A DNA stretch of 64,000 nt, from the NCBI GenBank assembly GCA_905221615.1, contig CAJNDT010005869.1, forward strand, positions 491,733 to 555,732, in the 5' to 3' direction. Below are positions 1-11,800 of this stretch, in pieces. Origin of the DNA: Symbiodinium sp. CCMP2592. Lineage: Eukaryota > Sar > Dinophyceae > Suessiales > Symbiodiniaceae. The position numbers and the translations under genes were made by a program. How positions within the stretch are numbered: the first letter of the stretch is position 1; each line of letters begins with the position of its first letter. The notes below the pieces were generated by a model. The model saw nothing but the letters and a program-made list of their open reading frames with translations, was not told where the DNA came from and made no database searches.

Positions 1-1100
1 AGACATAGTTAAAGGAACAAGAAAGACGCGGAAAATAAAGAAGAACGATACGTAAGACTATCGCTTCAAAGAAATAAACAAAGAAAGAGAGCCATGCAAG
101 AAATAGACAAATAAGTAAATAAAGAAAGCTATAAGTAAAGAAAGAAAACAAAAAATATAGAACTAAGTAAATAAAGAAAGCTATAAAAAACTACAACATA
201 CTACACCTACAACCACAACGCCAACAACAACACTACTAGCAACAACTACACCACGAAATCCGTCCTAAATGCGAAATTGTAAGGAAAATTTGATTTTCCC
301 GAGGAATAAGCTAGGTAACGTATGTTTTCCTTCGGAAAACCTGAAGAAATGACACGAACGCCGTAGGTAATAGGAAAATAGGCTTTTTCCTAGGAAAAAC
401 CAAAGAAAACTTAGAGAAATACAACGGAATCCGTAGGAAAATCGTGTTTTCCACAGGAAAAACCAAGCAAATCCTTAGGAAACGAAAGAAAATCCCTAGG
501 AAAGCAGTGTTATCCCTTGGAAAAATTCAAGAATTGCTGTATCTAAAAAGCAAGAAAGAAAGACAGAAAGAAAGAAAGAACGAGAGAGAGAACGAAAGAA
601 CGAAAGCAAAAACAAGAGGAAGAACGAAAGCAAGAACTAAAGAAAGAAACTTAAGGAAATACAACGGAACCCGTAGGAAAATCGTGTTTTCCCGAGCAAA
701 AACCAAGCAAATCCGCAGGAAATGAAAACGAATCCGTATGAAAACAGTGTTTCCCCTGGGAAAAGTTCAAAAATTGCTGTATCTAAAGAGGACGAAAGAA
801 AGGAAAACAGAAAGAAAGAAAGATAGAACCAGAGAGAGAACGAAAGAACGAAAGCAAAAACGAAAGAAAGAACGAAACCAAGAACGAACGAAAGAACGAA
901 CCAAAGAAAGAACGAAATAAATCAAACCAGAAAGAAAGCAAGAAAGAAAGGAAGGGAGTATGAGATGAACAAAGAAAGAACAACAGAAAGAAAGAAAAGA
1001 AATGAACGAGCGAAAGAAAGAAAGAAGTCCAGAATAAAAAAGCAAAGTTGGAAAAGACGAAAGAGAAAGAAAATGAAAGAATTACAGAAACAAAGATACA
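1..1100. repeat. Purine-rich AAAG/AACG simple-repeat block
   Basis: The + strand is dominated by degenerate GAAA, GAAC and AAAG units, densest from about 540 to 1080. Open frames across it encode only K/R/E/T-rich strings on + and S/F/L-rich strings on -, as expected from a purine/pyrimidine-biased repeat. A longer unit containing AGGAAAAACCAAGC and CCGTAGGAAAATCGTGTTTTCC recurs near 430-480, 670-720 and again near 1930-2000. No gene is visible. Confidence 0.85.
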
Positions 1101-2500
1101 AGCAACAGGATACTACATAGTCCAATCGAATTTACCATAATATCGTAATGTACCGTAACACAATATAACATAATGTAACCTAATGTTATAAAATATACTA
1201 CATATTATGTTGTAAATATGCAGACTGTATTGTACTATGTTACAATGTACTACACTATAAACTAAGAATTTGTTCTGTTCTATGTCATCTTCTGTTATAT
1301 TGTATTGTTGTATTTTTAGTATGCCATTATATGCTATAAGAAGCAAGGTTCTGTTATGTCAGAAAATGTCACACCATTTTTGTGTTGTCGAACAATCTTA
1401 TGTCGTTCTTCTGGTTTACTATGTTATATATATTAGGTTAGAATGCTAACGGAAGAAGAGACACGAACAGGCACGGAAGAACAAAACACCCGCCGCCGCG
1501 CTTTTCGAGACGTGCAAGCTTGATTCAAAGAGTGTTCTCGAAGCCCATCATGTGAACGTTGTCTCTGCAAATGGGGGGGGCTGCGCCCCCCCCAACCCCC
1601 CCGGTTGTTTTAAGCCGTGCAGGGTTGCTTTGAAGCATATGCCTTTTTTTGAAACCCAGCAAATGAGGGCGTCTCCGCCCTTGTAGATACATGCTGAACC
1701 AGAATCGCCAAATGAGGGGCGTGTTTAAGATAGATGATGAAGCGGAATACCAACAACATCTACAACAGGAAATCCGTCCTAAATGTGAAATTGTAAGGAC
1801 AATTTGATTTTCCCGAGGAACAACCATATGTTGTCCTTCTGAAAACCTGAAGAAATGAACCGAACGCCATAGGTAATAGGAAAATAAGCTTTTTCCCACG
1901 AAAAATCAAGGACAACTGAGGGAAATACCACGGAATCCGCAGGAATATCGTGTTTTCCAGAGGAAAAACCAAACAGATCCTAAGGAAACAAAAGAAAATC
2001 CCTAGGAAAACAGTGTTTTCCCTTGGAAAAATTTAGGAATTGCTGTATTTTAAGTGATTTGAATTTTTTTGATCCTTATTTTAATTTTTTTTGATGCCTC
2101 TGCCCCAGGAATTGCTGTATTTTGAGTGATTTAATTTTTTTTTGATCCTTATTTTAATTTTTTTGATCTTTCCATTTAATTTTTTTTGATCCTTATTTAA
2201 TTTTTTTTTGATCCCTCACCCGCTTAAACGGTTAGTTAGTTGCTATTACTATATTTTGGTTCCTTACTATGATCACAGCATAGTATACCCCCGAAACGCT
2301 GTTCTAATTGTTAAGGTCCCTATACGAAGGGTTCAGGCTTTAGGGCTTTGGGGGATCAGGGTTGAGTGTTCAGGGGTTCATCGATAGCTGTAAGGGTTCT
2401 AGTTAAGACTGTGTTGCAAAGGACCTGTAAGTGCTTTCGGGTTTAGGATTCTAGTATTTGGGGTTTCTGGTCTCGGGAAGAGAGGGTGAAGCTTACAGTC
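1101..2500. other. AT-rich then mixed intergenic DNA, no gene seen
   Basis: The stretch 1110-1440 is AT-rich and repetitive with TAATGTA/TATAA units. The stretch 1745-2040 is a diverged second copy of sequence found at 250-530 (the segment containing TCCTAAATG, GAAATTGTAAGGA and TTTGATTTTCCCGAGGAA). No exon with plausible coding bias was found. Confidence 0.6.
2040..2220. repeat. Tandem T-rich minisatellite
   Basis: Repeats of TTTTTTTGATCCTTATTTTAA-like units occur at least five times, with an interrupting copy of AGGAATTGCTGTATTTT. This is low-complexity, non-coding DNA. Confidence 0.8.
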
Positions 2501-2795
2501 TTTTGCAGAAGCCTCCCTGACTGAAGAATATCCGTTGCTTAAACCCTAAAACCCTACCCCAAGGTACAATGCTTCATGGCTTGGCCTCTCTGCTGGGTAA
2601 GGTGTTGCAGCAAGAAGTGAGCAATATTCGACCGGTTTCTGCTAGCTGGGGTGGGATCGCACAGTTCAGGGCACTCGCGTGCACGACGCCTTTGGGCTTA
2701 AACCCTAAGCGTCAACCTCAAACCCTAAACCCTGAACCTGGCACCCTACACCCTAAACCCCAACCCTAAACCCAAAAGCCTTAAATGAGTCGAAG

Positions 2796-2860
2796 GAGAC
2801 CTGGGGTGTGGCTCTCTGCTTTACCAGCACCTTGGTGTCTTTTCCCTTCGCGAATATGCT
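2796..2860 (+). CDS. Gene 1 exon: hydrophobic membrane segment
   Basis: The acceptor CGAAG|GAG is followed by a frame reading ETWGVALCF...FPFANM, strongly hydrophobic. The donor ATGCT|GTGCC leaves two bases that join in phase to the exon at 4351. It is flanked by CCCTAAA runs upstream and TTTAGGG runs downstream. Confidence 0.5.
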
Positions 2861-5800
2861 GTGCCCCGGCGGAAAGGGCCACGGGGGGGATCATGGGGTT
2901 TCGAATTTAGGGTTTGGGTTTAGGGATTACTTTAAGGGTTCCGGGTTTAGGGCTTAGGTTTCCTTTATAAGGTATAGCGGATGTATTTGTAGCTCAGCTC
3001 AGTTTACGAGGGTTTTTCTGAGGCGCTACAGGGCTTTAGCCGGATTAACAGCGCTTCATAGTCACAGGCCACAGGGTGCATTTAGGGTTTTTTCACGTTT
3101 TCATAAGTTGTTTGTCAGGGTTTGTATAACCTAAACCCTAAACCCCAAACCCTTCTAACCCAAGAACAACCCCCCCCCCCGAAGCCTTAACCCCGCCAGC
3201 CTCCTAAACCCCAATCTCCAGACCCTAAGCCGTCTTAGGATTCACCAGGACCCCCCGAAATACCCGTTTAATAGAGGCCTTCTGGTCCTTAATAGTGCCT
3301 TAAGCCCTAAACCCTAAAGCCCTAAATCCCTAAATCCCTAAACCCTAAGAGTGGATTGGAGGGTCGTTGGGATTTTGGCCCTCTCAGGCTTTCCGGCTTT
3401 GGAGTTCAAGGCTTAGGGCTTTCGGCTCAGGGCTTAAGGCTTAACGTTGAGGGTCCAAGGCTTGAATCTGTTCGTTGTTTTTTTTGTGGGGGGGGGGGGG
3501 GCAGGGGGGGAGGGGGGGGGGGGTTGTTCGAAGCATCCTGTGCTGCTGTGCTTATCTGTTGTCGTTTGTTGAAAGTGTGATTCGCATCGTATTCGGTCTT
3601 GGGATGTCCCTGTTGCAATGGAGTATATCCTCGGTACTGTGTCGGTTTGCATGTACTATGCTTCCACAAGCACTGCGGGTTGGACATAAAAGGGCCATGC
3701 CATAATCAAAATAGCAACAAAGGACCTGGAGCAGCAGCCGAAGAACCGTTATGCACTAAACTCTGAACCATTAACTTCGTTACTTAAGCCCTCTAAACCC
3801 TTGTGTAAAGCCCTCTACGACCCTACGACCTTATAGTGCCCCTATATCAAAGCCTTCATACAACGCTAAGACTTTGTAAATCTGCAGGACCCTGCCCTGA
3901 CCCCCAGGTCCCCGAAGCAGCAGACAACAAAAAAGGACACAAAGTCACTTAACCCCCTGTGGAACGCCTATTGGAACATTTATCGGGACCTTTCATAGAA
4001 GACTTCAAGGAAGGTTAAGCTCTCCAGGATCCACTAGGGGCTGTTTGAGACAACCGGCACACAACATAAACCCCCACAGCTGAGACTAACTAACACCCTT
4101 CTAAACGCGTAAGCACAGGATGTGCAATGGGCTCGAAACCCCAAGCCAAACACCCCCCAAACCCTAAGCCCAACAGCCTAGGTCCAGGATCCGCTACGGG
4201 CTGTAAATAAACACCAAAATAGCCGATAACCCTAAGATGCGCTATGGGCCCTACACCCCGAAATAGCCTACACCCCAAACCCAAAAGATCCGCCATGTGT
4301 GAATTAAACCCGAAAACCCAAAACCCCCAAAATAGCTGAGACGCCCGAAGGATCCGCTATGGGCTCTATGAGTCCCTCCCCTGGATCCTGTCCGCTGTGC
4401 TGCTTGGGAACACCCTGGGCACCTGGATCCTCTCGACGCTCGGGCGTACGGTCTTCAAGGGGGTTGGGTTTAGGGTTTATGGGGTTTAGGGGTTAGGGTT
4501 TATAGGGGTTTAGGGTTTAAGCTTTAGGGTTTAGGTTTTATGTTTTTTTGCAATCGGTCATGCGGCTTGTCACGAAGGGAGACGCCTGGGTCCTGGCGAT
4601 CGGGGATGTAGGGTTTGTTTGTAGGGAAATGTAGGGTTTCCATATAGAGAGTAACTGAGAGTCATAGTGTTTCGTTACGGGGAGTATAGGGTTTCGTTGT
4701 AGGGAAGCCAGAAGGGGTTTCTTGGAGGGATTATAGGGTTTCGTTAAGGGTTCTAGCTAGGAGGCTAAGAGGTTTCTACAGTGCGCATGGCTTTGTAGGC
4801 TTTTGCACCGGTGTAGGGTTTGGAGTTTAGGGCACGGGGTCACGAATGCTCGCCGATCGAAAGAAGACTCCTTAAACCGAGGGGGCAAGAGCTAAGAGAG
4901 CAACAAAGCAAGAGACTCTTGAACAGCGGGTCCTGGTATAGTCAGGAAGATCCTGCCATCTAGGCTTGTGTTCCGGGATCTTCATAATCTTCAGCCTTGA
5001 ACCCACCCAGGAACGCCCAACGGCAACCTCGCACGATGGCGGAGGCCAAAAGCACGCGCTGCCTGGGTCGCAAGACCTCCCGTACACTGCCAAGGACTCC
5101 GTCGTTCTTTCTGCACAGGTTTCTTTTTGGCGGTTTAGGGTTTAGGCTTCAGCTTTAGGGTTTAGGGTTCTTGACTGGGTGTTTTTTTTTAAAATTGTTT
5201 TCCCTGCTGAATTTTAGTATAGGACCAAGCGGTGCTGCAACAGAGGATGGTTGAGGTTTCTAGGCGCGGCAGCGTTTAGGGCAAATGTGTTAGTGTTTCC
5301 TTTCGGGCTTCCTCTGCAAGCAGTCTAACCCAAGGACTCCGGATTTTGGAGCACCAGGTTTCTTCAGGTCTGAGGCTCTTTGTTTTTTGCCTTACGAAAA
5401 GCCTATACTGTAGTGACTCCAGTCTAAGAGTCTATCCGTTTGCTGTGATGGATCTCTGCTGTCATCCGCTCCTCTGAGGGTACTGGGCTCCAGGTCTGCC
5501 TTGTACCCCACCATGCTTTGCTCAGAACCGTAATCCTTAGCTTAGAACGCGAACTTCAAAAAGCCAAAGCTGATTGGCGAAAACCTGGTCCCCAAACCCC
5601 AGAGTGCCAAAGGCCCCAGGCCTTCACAGCGCCCTCATAGAACCTAATTGCAGAACTCTTCTAGAACCCGTAAAGGAGCCCGTATAGGACCTTGTATAGA
5701 GCCCTTGCAGGACCCTTGTAGAACCTAAACTTTAAATCCTAAACAGAACCCCTCATCGAACCCTCAACGAACCCCTGCGGAGCTTAATGTCCAGGACTGA

Positions 5801-8800
5801 AGCCCCTCCTGAATGGCAAGCGAAGGTCGGCAGTAGTTCTTTTGTAAGAGGGGGTGGCGTTTGTTGTTTTATGAACACTGAACCCTAAACCCTAAAGTGC
5901 AGGAGGTTTAGGTGTAGAAGAGCTGCTAACTCTAAGGTCAAACAGCTGTCGATGAGGGGCATCACGGCCCAGGCTCTGCTCAGTTTCTACAAAAGTGCCT
6001 GGATTATGAGCCTTGGGGTTTTGTAGGGTTTGGGTTTTATGATTTAGGGTTTTGGGTTTAGGGTTTTGGGGTTTCAGCGAGATGTTCAATGGGTTTGCAA
6101 GTTTGTCGCGAAAGGTCTCAAAAGAGCTTTGCTGGGCTTCCCAGGCGTCGTGAGTTTGTGCGTTTTTTGCACTACAGGGTTTACTGCTGATTTACAAATT
6201 TTATGTAGAGCATCATCTGCCTGTAGCAGCTCCACGCAGAGTGTGAGAAGATCCTGAAACCGCACGAGATGTAGATGCGCATGTCTCTTAGGTCATGTGA
6301 GTCGTTTCAGTCCCCAGCCCGTACGCCGTACGCAATATCCTAATATCCTTATGAAGACTGCCGAAACTCTATAGGAACCTTATGCAGCTTTGATGCAACA
6401 ACCCTTATTATATGGACATCTTATGAAGCCCTTGTTAAAACCCTTATGAGAATTTTGCAATTATTAATGAAACCTTATAGAACAGAACGCTTTCTAAAGC
6501 ACTGCCTGAAACTCTACAGACCCCCATATCAGCCCCCGAAGCCAAAGCCTTGAACCTTAAACCCCACGCCCGAAACTTTGACCTTTTGAAGCCCGTACAG
6601 GAAGCCTTGAAGGAACCCTTCCAACAAGCCCCCCAAGTGACTGACCCCTTCTTTAGGAACATTTAAAGGAGCCCCATAAAGAACCTTCAAAGCCCAACAA
6701 AAAGGAACGCGAAGTTTCTGCCTTCTTCCACACCGAGGCCTCGGCGGCCGGCTGATGCCACACTACCAGGCCGGGCGGCACACCACCTCCGACGTGGCGA
6801 CTCGGTCTTTAGGGTTCAGGGGTTTAGGGTTTAGGGTTCCGGGGGTTCAGGTTTAGTGTTCTACAAGTGTCTACAAGGGTTCTGTACGTGTTCTATGATT
6901 CGATTAGGGTTCTATCAGGGCTATGAAAGGGTTACATAAATGAAGTGGAACGGCGAAAAAGCTGAGCCCACACACACGCCTAAACCCTTGAACAAAACAG
7001 ACCTCCGGAAAACTCCTACAAAGCCTTAACCCTTCGTGTTGAACCTTAAACCCTAAACCCTCAACTTTGAAGCAAAGCCTCGGCCCTTTCAGCCAACCCT
7101 GAACCCTGAACCCTTAAATCCTAAACCCTAAATCCTTCAAGCCCGAAGCCTCAGGTCAGACAGGCCATCATCCCGCAGACCCGCGCGGGGCGCTGTGCCT
7201 ACGCGACCTTTATCCACGGCCCACGTCGGCCTGACCGACTCTTCGTCAAGAGTTTGGCTTTGGGTACAGGGTTTATAGGGTTTAGGTTGTGTTTTGCGAG
7301 GTTCTCATTGGGTTCCAATTGGATGCAAAGATGCGCGATTTGTCGGCCTTTCAAGACTACTTCTTCATAGATCTTCGTGTAAGGCAGTTTTCTCGTTTCC
7401 AGGCCGGGGAGTATGATAAACCCAAGCCTTTAGCCCTAAACCCTAAGCCCTAAACCCTAGTTCAGGCAGGGTTTGCATTTTGGGCTTCAGATCGGAGAGC
7501 CCCGGGGTTTCGGCTTTGGGTTCCTGGGGTTGGAGAGCCTTGAAGGGGCGGCTGTACTACACACATGGGTGGTTGCCAAAATTATGGTCCCTCTTGGGTA
7601 CCCTAAATAATTAAGTGCCGTCGTTTTATAATACGGACCCAGAAAGGGGCCCTCATGTTGACAACCACCCACATAGAATCCCAAGTAGCTCTCTTCTTGC
7701 GCTCCGTTTCAAAACTCAAAATTTTCAAGCTGGGCAGTATTTTTCACCTTGTCTTTGGAGGGGCTATTTGGGAGCCGGGGCTTTTGTACCAGATCTTTCC
7801 GATCCTCCCAGGAATGGTCACGCACTCCTGGCGGAATTTGTTCCGTGATCTGGTGGCGGCTGTTATTGCTGATGCGGTGGGCGAAAGTAGCTTCGGGCTC
7901 GTGGCTGCCCTGCTGGAAGAGGATGTGTCTGTGCTCGAGGTGAGGGGATGTGCCGGGTTTTTAAAAGGGGCTCGAAGGGTTGAAAACCGTTGGTCTCGGC
8001 AGCCACCTAAAGCCCTGAACAGCTAAATAACTCACAATGTTTTGGATCCCTACTCCTGAAAACTTGAGCCCCTAACCCCTGAAACCGACTCCTTCATCTT
8101 CGGGAGAGCGGTGGAGGCGCTTCTGCAGCAGCAAGGCACGGCCGATCGGGTGTATTGGATCTGTGCTTTCGCAGTGAACCAACACGCTGGCATCTTGCCA
8201 GTGAGGTTTGCAAGCTTTCCTTGGACCTGGAGTCCCTTATTCCCTTTTTTTAGGGTTCAGGTCCCCTTATAAGCCCCTTTAAACCATGTGTGTTTTTTGG
8301 CGGCGGCGAGTTTCAACTCAAACCCCCGGCCCCAAGGCTAACTCAGCGAATCCCCTTAAGCCTTAAACTCTCAGCTCGAACCCTTAATTACTAAGCCCTC
8401 ATAGAACACTTACAGAAACCCTTAATGCCCGTTAAACCCCACAATCTCAAGCAAAAACTGAACAGCAAAGGCATTTGTGAGAATCACGATGGGGACCGGG
8501 ACTCTGTGACGGGACAGGCCGGGGTCCTATTGGGCCTACCTTCAACAGTTCGGGATTAGTGAGACGGGTTGAGGGTTTCGGGATCAAGGGTTTGGGTTTA
8601 GGGTTTCAGTTTAGGCAGAGCCGCCGATTGTATTGATAGTCTCCTTTGTACGGTCTCTAGGATAAGGCCGAGACCGGGCCAGGTCCTATAGAAAGAGCCT
8701 GCAGAAGAAATGATCAAAACTTTCTTGCAGGCTCTACCTAGGCCTCAGACCCTGGATCATTTTATGGATCCTGGCTAATTATGCATTCCCTGATGCCTTG

Positions 8801-11800
8801 TGAGTCAAAACTGCATGGGGAAACGGACAGGTTCATCCTGGCTGCGCTTGCGGTCTGCCGAAGATGCTGAATACCACAGCGCCGCTGTCTACAGAAGGCC
8901 CCACAAAAGGCCGCCACCGGGGGGGGGGGGGGTGGCGGGGAGGGTCAAGGGTTTAAGGTTCAGGCTTTGGGGGGTTGAGGATCAAACCACGGTGCTTCTA
9001 GGAGTATCCGGCAAAATCGCACCAACCGATCTTACCACAGGAGAGCTGCAGCATTCTGTATGCTGTTCTGGTGTGGCGGTTTCTTAACCTTCAACCCCAA
9101 ACCCCAAAACTCCGCAGCTCCCAGCTCAAAAAGCCCGAATCTCAAAGCTACACTTCTAAACACGAACTCTCCAGAAAGTTCATGAGATGCTGAAAGTTTC
9201 GATGCCGGTGGAAACCAAGCCTTAAACCCGAAACCCAAAGTCATCGGATGCCCCGCATCCTAAACTCCCGAAGCCCCATAGCAAAAAGCAAGCAGGCGCA
9301 AGTCCCAACATCATTCGCTAGGGCTCCTTATCGCTGTAAGACATTTGGGTTTAGGATGGTTTAGTTTTTTTTTCGGGTGTAGTGTTTAGGATTATGGTTT
9401 AGGGTTTACTATACTTCGACAAGAATGTGCAACTACTCTAATAACCAGGCGCCGCACGTTACTCTACACACCGTAGGCAGTCCTTGCTTCAGGTAGGAGA
9501 AAGTTTCTCTGCGCAGCTGTCGAGGGTATATCCCTTCGTCGTCATCCTGAGGGTTACGATAAGCACATTTTGATGCATCGTTCAGGGTTTGGGGGTTTAG
9601 GGTTTAGCCACAACCCTGGCCCAGTCCTCTTTGTAAGGGTCTCTGGTCTTTGGGCCAAGGTTTGAAGATGTATAGGGTGGAGGTAATGGACTGCAGCAGC
9701 ATCATCTAAACGGTTGATGATATAAATCCTGCATTACCACAAGGACCCTAAAGTATGGGAATTACGGCATATTCCCTATGATGGGTAATGCAGGATTTAT
9801 ATCATCAACCGAAGCACGGGCCGTACCTGCACTTCCTAGCGAACTCCAAGCCATTCTGCCCGAGGCTGGAGGGCCTCCTTACTATGGTTGATGGATGTTA
9901 ATCCTGCATTAGCCACAATAAGGAATATTCCGTAATTCCCATAGTTTAGGGTCCTTAACTAGGTAGGCCTTTGGGACATTTTGTATTTTCCCTTATTGGG
10001 CTTAGTAGGACTATTTACGAATATTTTTTAGAGGCTTTAAGGGGCCAACCTAGTTAAGGTAATGCAGGATTTCTACCATCAAGCTTAGGACCTCCCCTGC
10101 CTTTACAGCTTTACTGAGGAGTCTTAGGCGCCCCTGGTTGAGGATCCGGGCCCACCTTGAGTTGAAGCCGGTACTCTTCAATAAAGAGGGTTTTGGGGGG
10201 CTCTGGAAGTTACCCGAATCCTAGACCCTAAACCTCATAATTCAAGAAGCCATCAGGCCACTCCCGAGCTGTCCACGGACACGAAGCCTTAAGTCTCCTA
10301 GGTCCAAGGCCCTTACCATTGGGAGCTGGGCTGCTATATGAATCAGAATACGTGGGCTAAAAGTTTAACTTTTCGGAGGGGCTCAGAAGTCGGCCAAGCT
10401 AACTCCACAGGCGCGAAAAGCCGGCGTTCCCTTCCAGACCCTGCGACTGAGACCCTGGAGAGCCTCTGTAAAGCCTGATGGAACACCTATACAAGTTCGT
10501 AAGGAAGCCTCACTGAAACACACTTATACCAGCCTGACAAGAAGCTCAGAAAAGCACATAGATTATACATCTCCTTTTTGATCTGGCTTTCTAAACCCGG
10601 AACTTAAAGGGAACTTCATTCCGAAATCCTCAACCCCTGAACCGTAAACCCTAAACCCCTGAACCCTTAGACTCCACAAAGCCGTGTGTCCACCCCACTG
10701 ACTACTCCACAGGCCAGAGCATTGGATGCGAGATGAACAAGCTCCTGGGATCCACCCACCCAAACGCCTAAACCCCTAAACCGCCACACCCCGAAGCCCC
10801 TAAAACTCTAAACCCCAAAACCCCCTTAGAATTGAAAGTTGAAAGGCATGGGGGTATGGGGCTGATTTTTAATGGGCGATGTGGGAATGTTTACTCGGAG
10901 CCACGATTAAAACCAGAGGGGCCAGGCATAACAGGGCATGCTCAATCTTGAGGTTTTTGAGAGGGTTTACGGAGTTTAACCTAGAGAGTCAGAGTACCCA
11001 GTTAGTAGGGTCTTTTTGTCCCAAGTGCTATGAACCGTCTTTGGCAGCTGAAACCCTTCTAGTCAGTCAGTCGTGATTCAAGCCCTAAACCCCCAAAGCT
11101 CTGAGCCCTCGATCGCCTCGAAGGCCGAAACCCCAAATCCCTTAACGTCCAAATCCCCACAAATTTCCTTGCAGGCTTGGCCACAAGCACTTTGTAGAAG
11201 TCGTACAGAACCCTTTTGCAAGTCTCAGAGAGCCTTTTCTAGTCCCGAGCTTTGCACCAAGGTTTGACGACATGATGGCTCTGCTAGCCAGGAAGAATCC
11301 ACAGTTTTCGCAAGTCGTCGCCGTGGATGCTGGCTTCGTTCCTTGCCTCGACTGTTTGGTTTGGTTCCTTTGCATAGGGACCCTTTTGCTAAGGGTCTGT
11401 GCTGCGGATTTAGGTGAAGGGTTGATACAGGGCTTGTTTGGGGGTGTATTAACTTCTTGTTGTTGTGGGTTTGGGGTCCTTGCTATGCAGGAGTCTCCTT
11501 AAACCCCCAAGCCCCAAACCCTAAACCCTGGAACCCCCAAACCCTCAACTCTGAAACTGAAAACCTTTAAACACTAATCCCTAAACTCGAATTCCCAGGC
11601 TCTCTTTCGGAAGGCTATTGTGGGGCTTGTTATTTTGGGCTAAACTATTCTAGGACCGGAGCTCCATAAATATCAAGGCTATTTTGGGGGGTCAGTATAA
11701 TGGGCCCCCAAAGCCCTATTCTAATTATTCAGGCCCCTACATTAGACCTGAATGCCAAGGTTCTCTTTCGGAGGGCCTCGTTATACTTGTAGTATATGGG

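Larger units (their letters stand above)
8518..10712 (+). other. Intron region of gene 1 with at least one exon not located
   Basis: Phases require a piece ending with one spare base before 10713. Candidates that could not be confirmed lie near 8775-8870 (frame PCESKLHGETDRFILAALAV), 9250-9330 and 10385-10450. The region also holds small inverted-repeat elements at 8694-8735, 9712-9810 and 9886-10082 and a poly-G run at 8919-8931. Confidence 0.5.

Noticed and set aside
444-1125. Lys/Arg-rich or Ser/Phe-rich small proteins
   Set aside because: Both strands are open for hundreds of bases because of the GAAA repeat.
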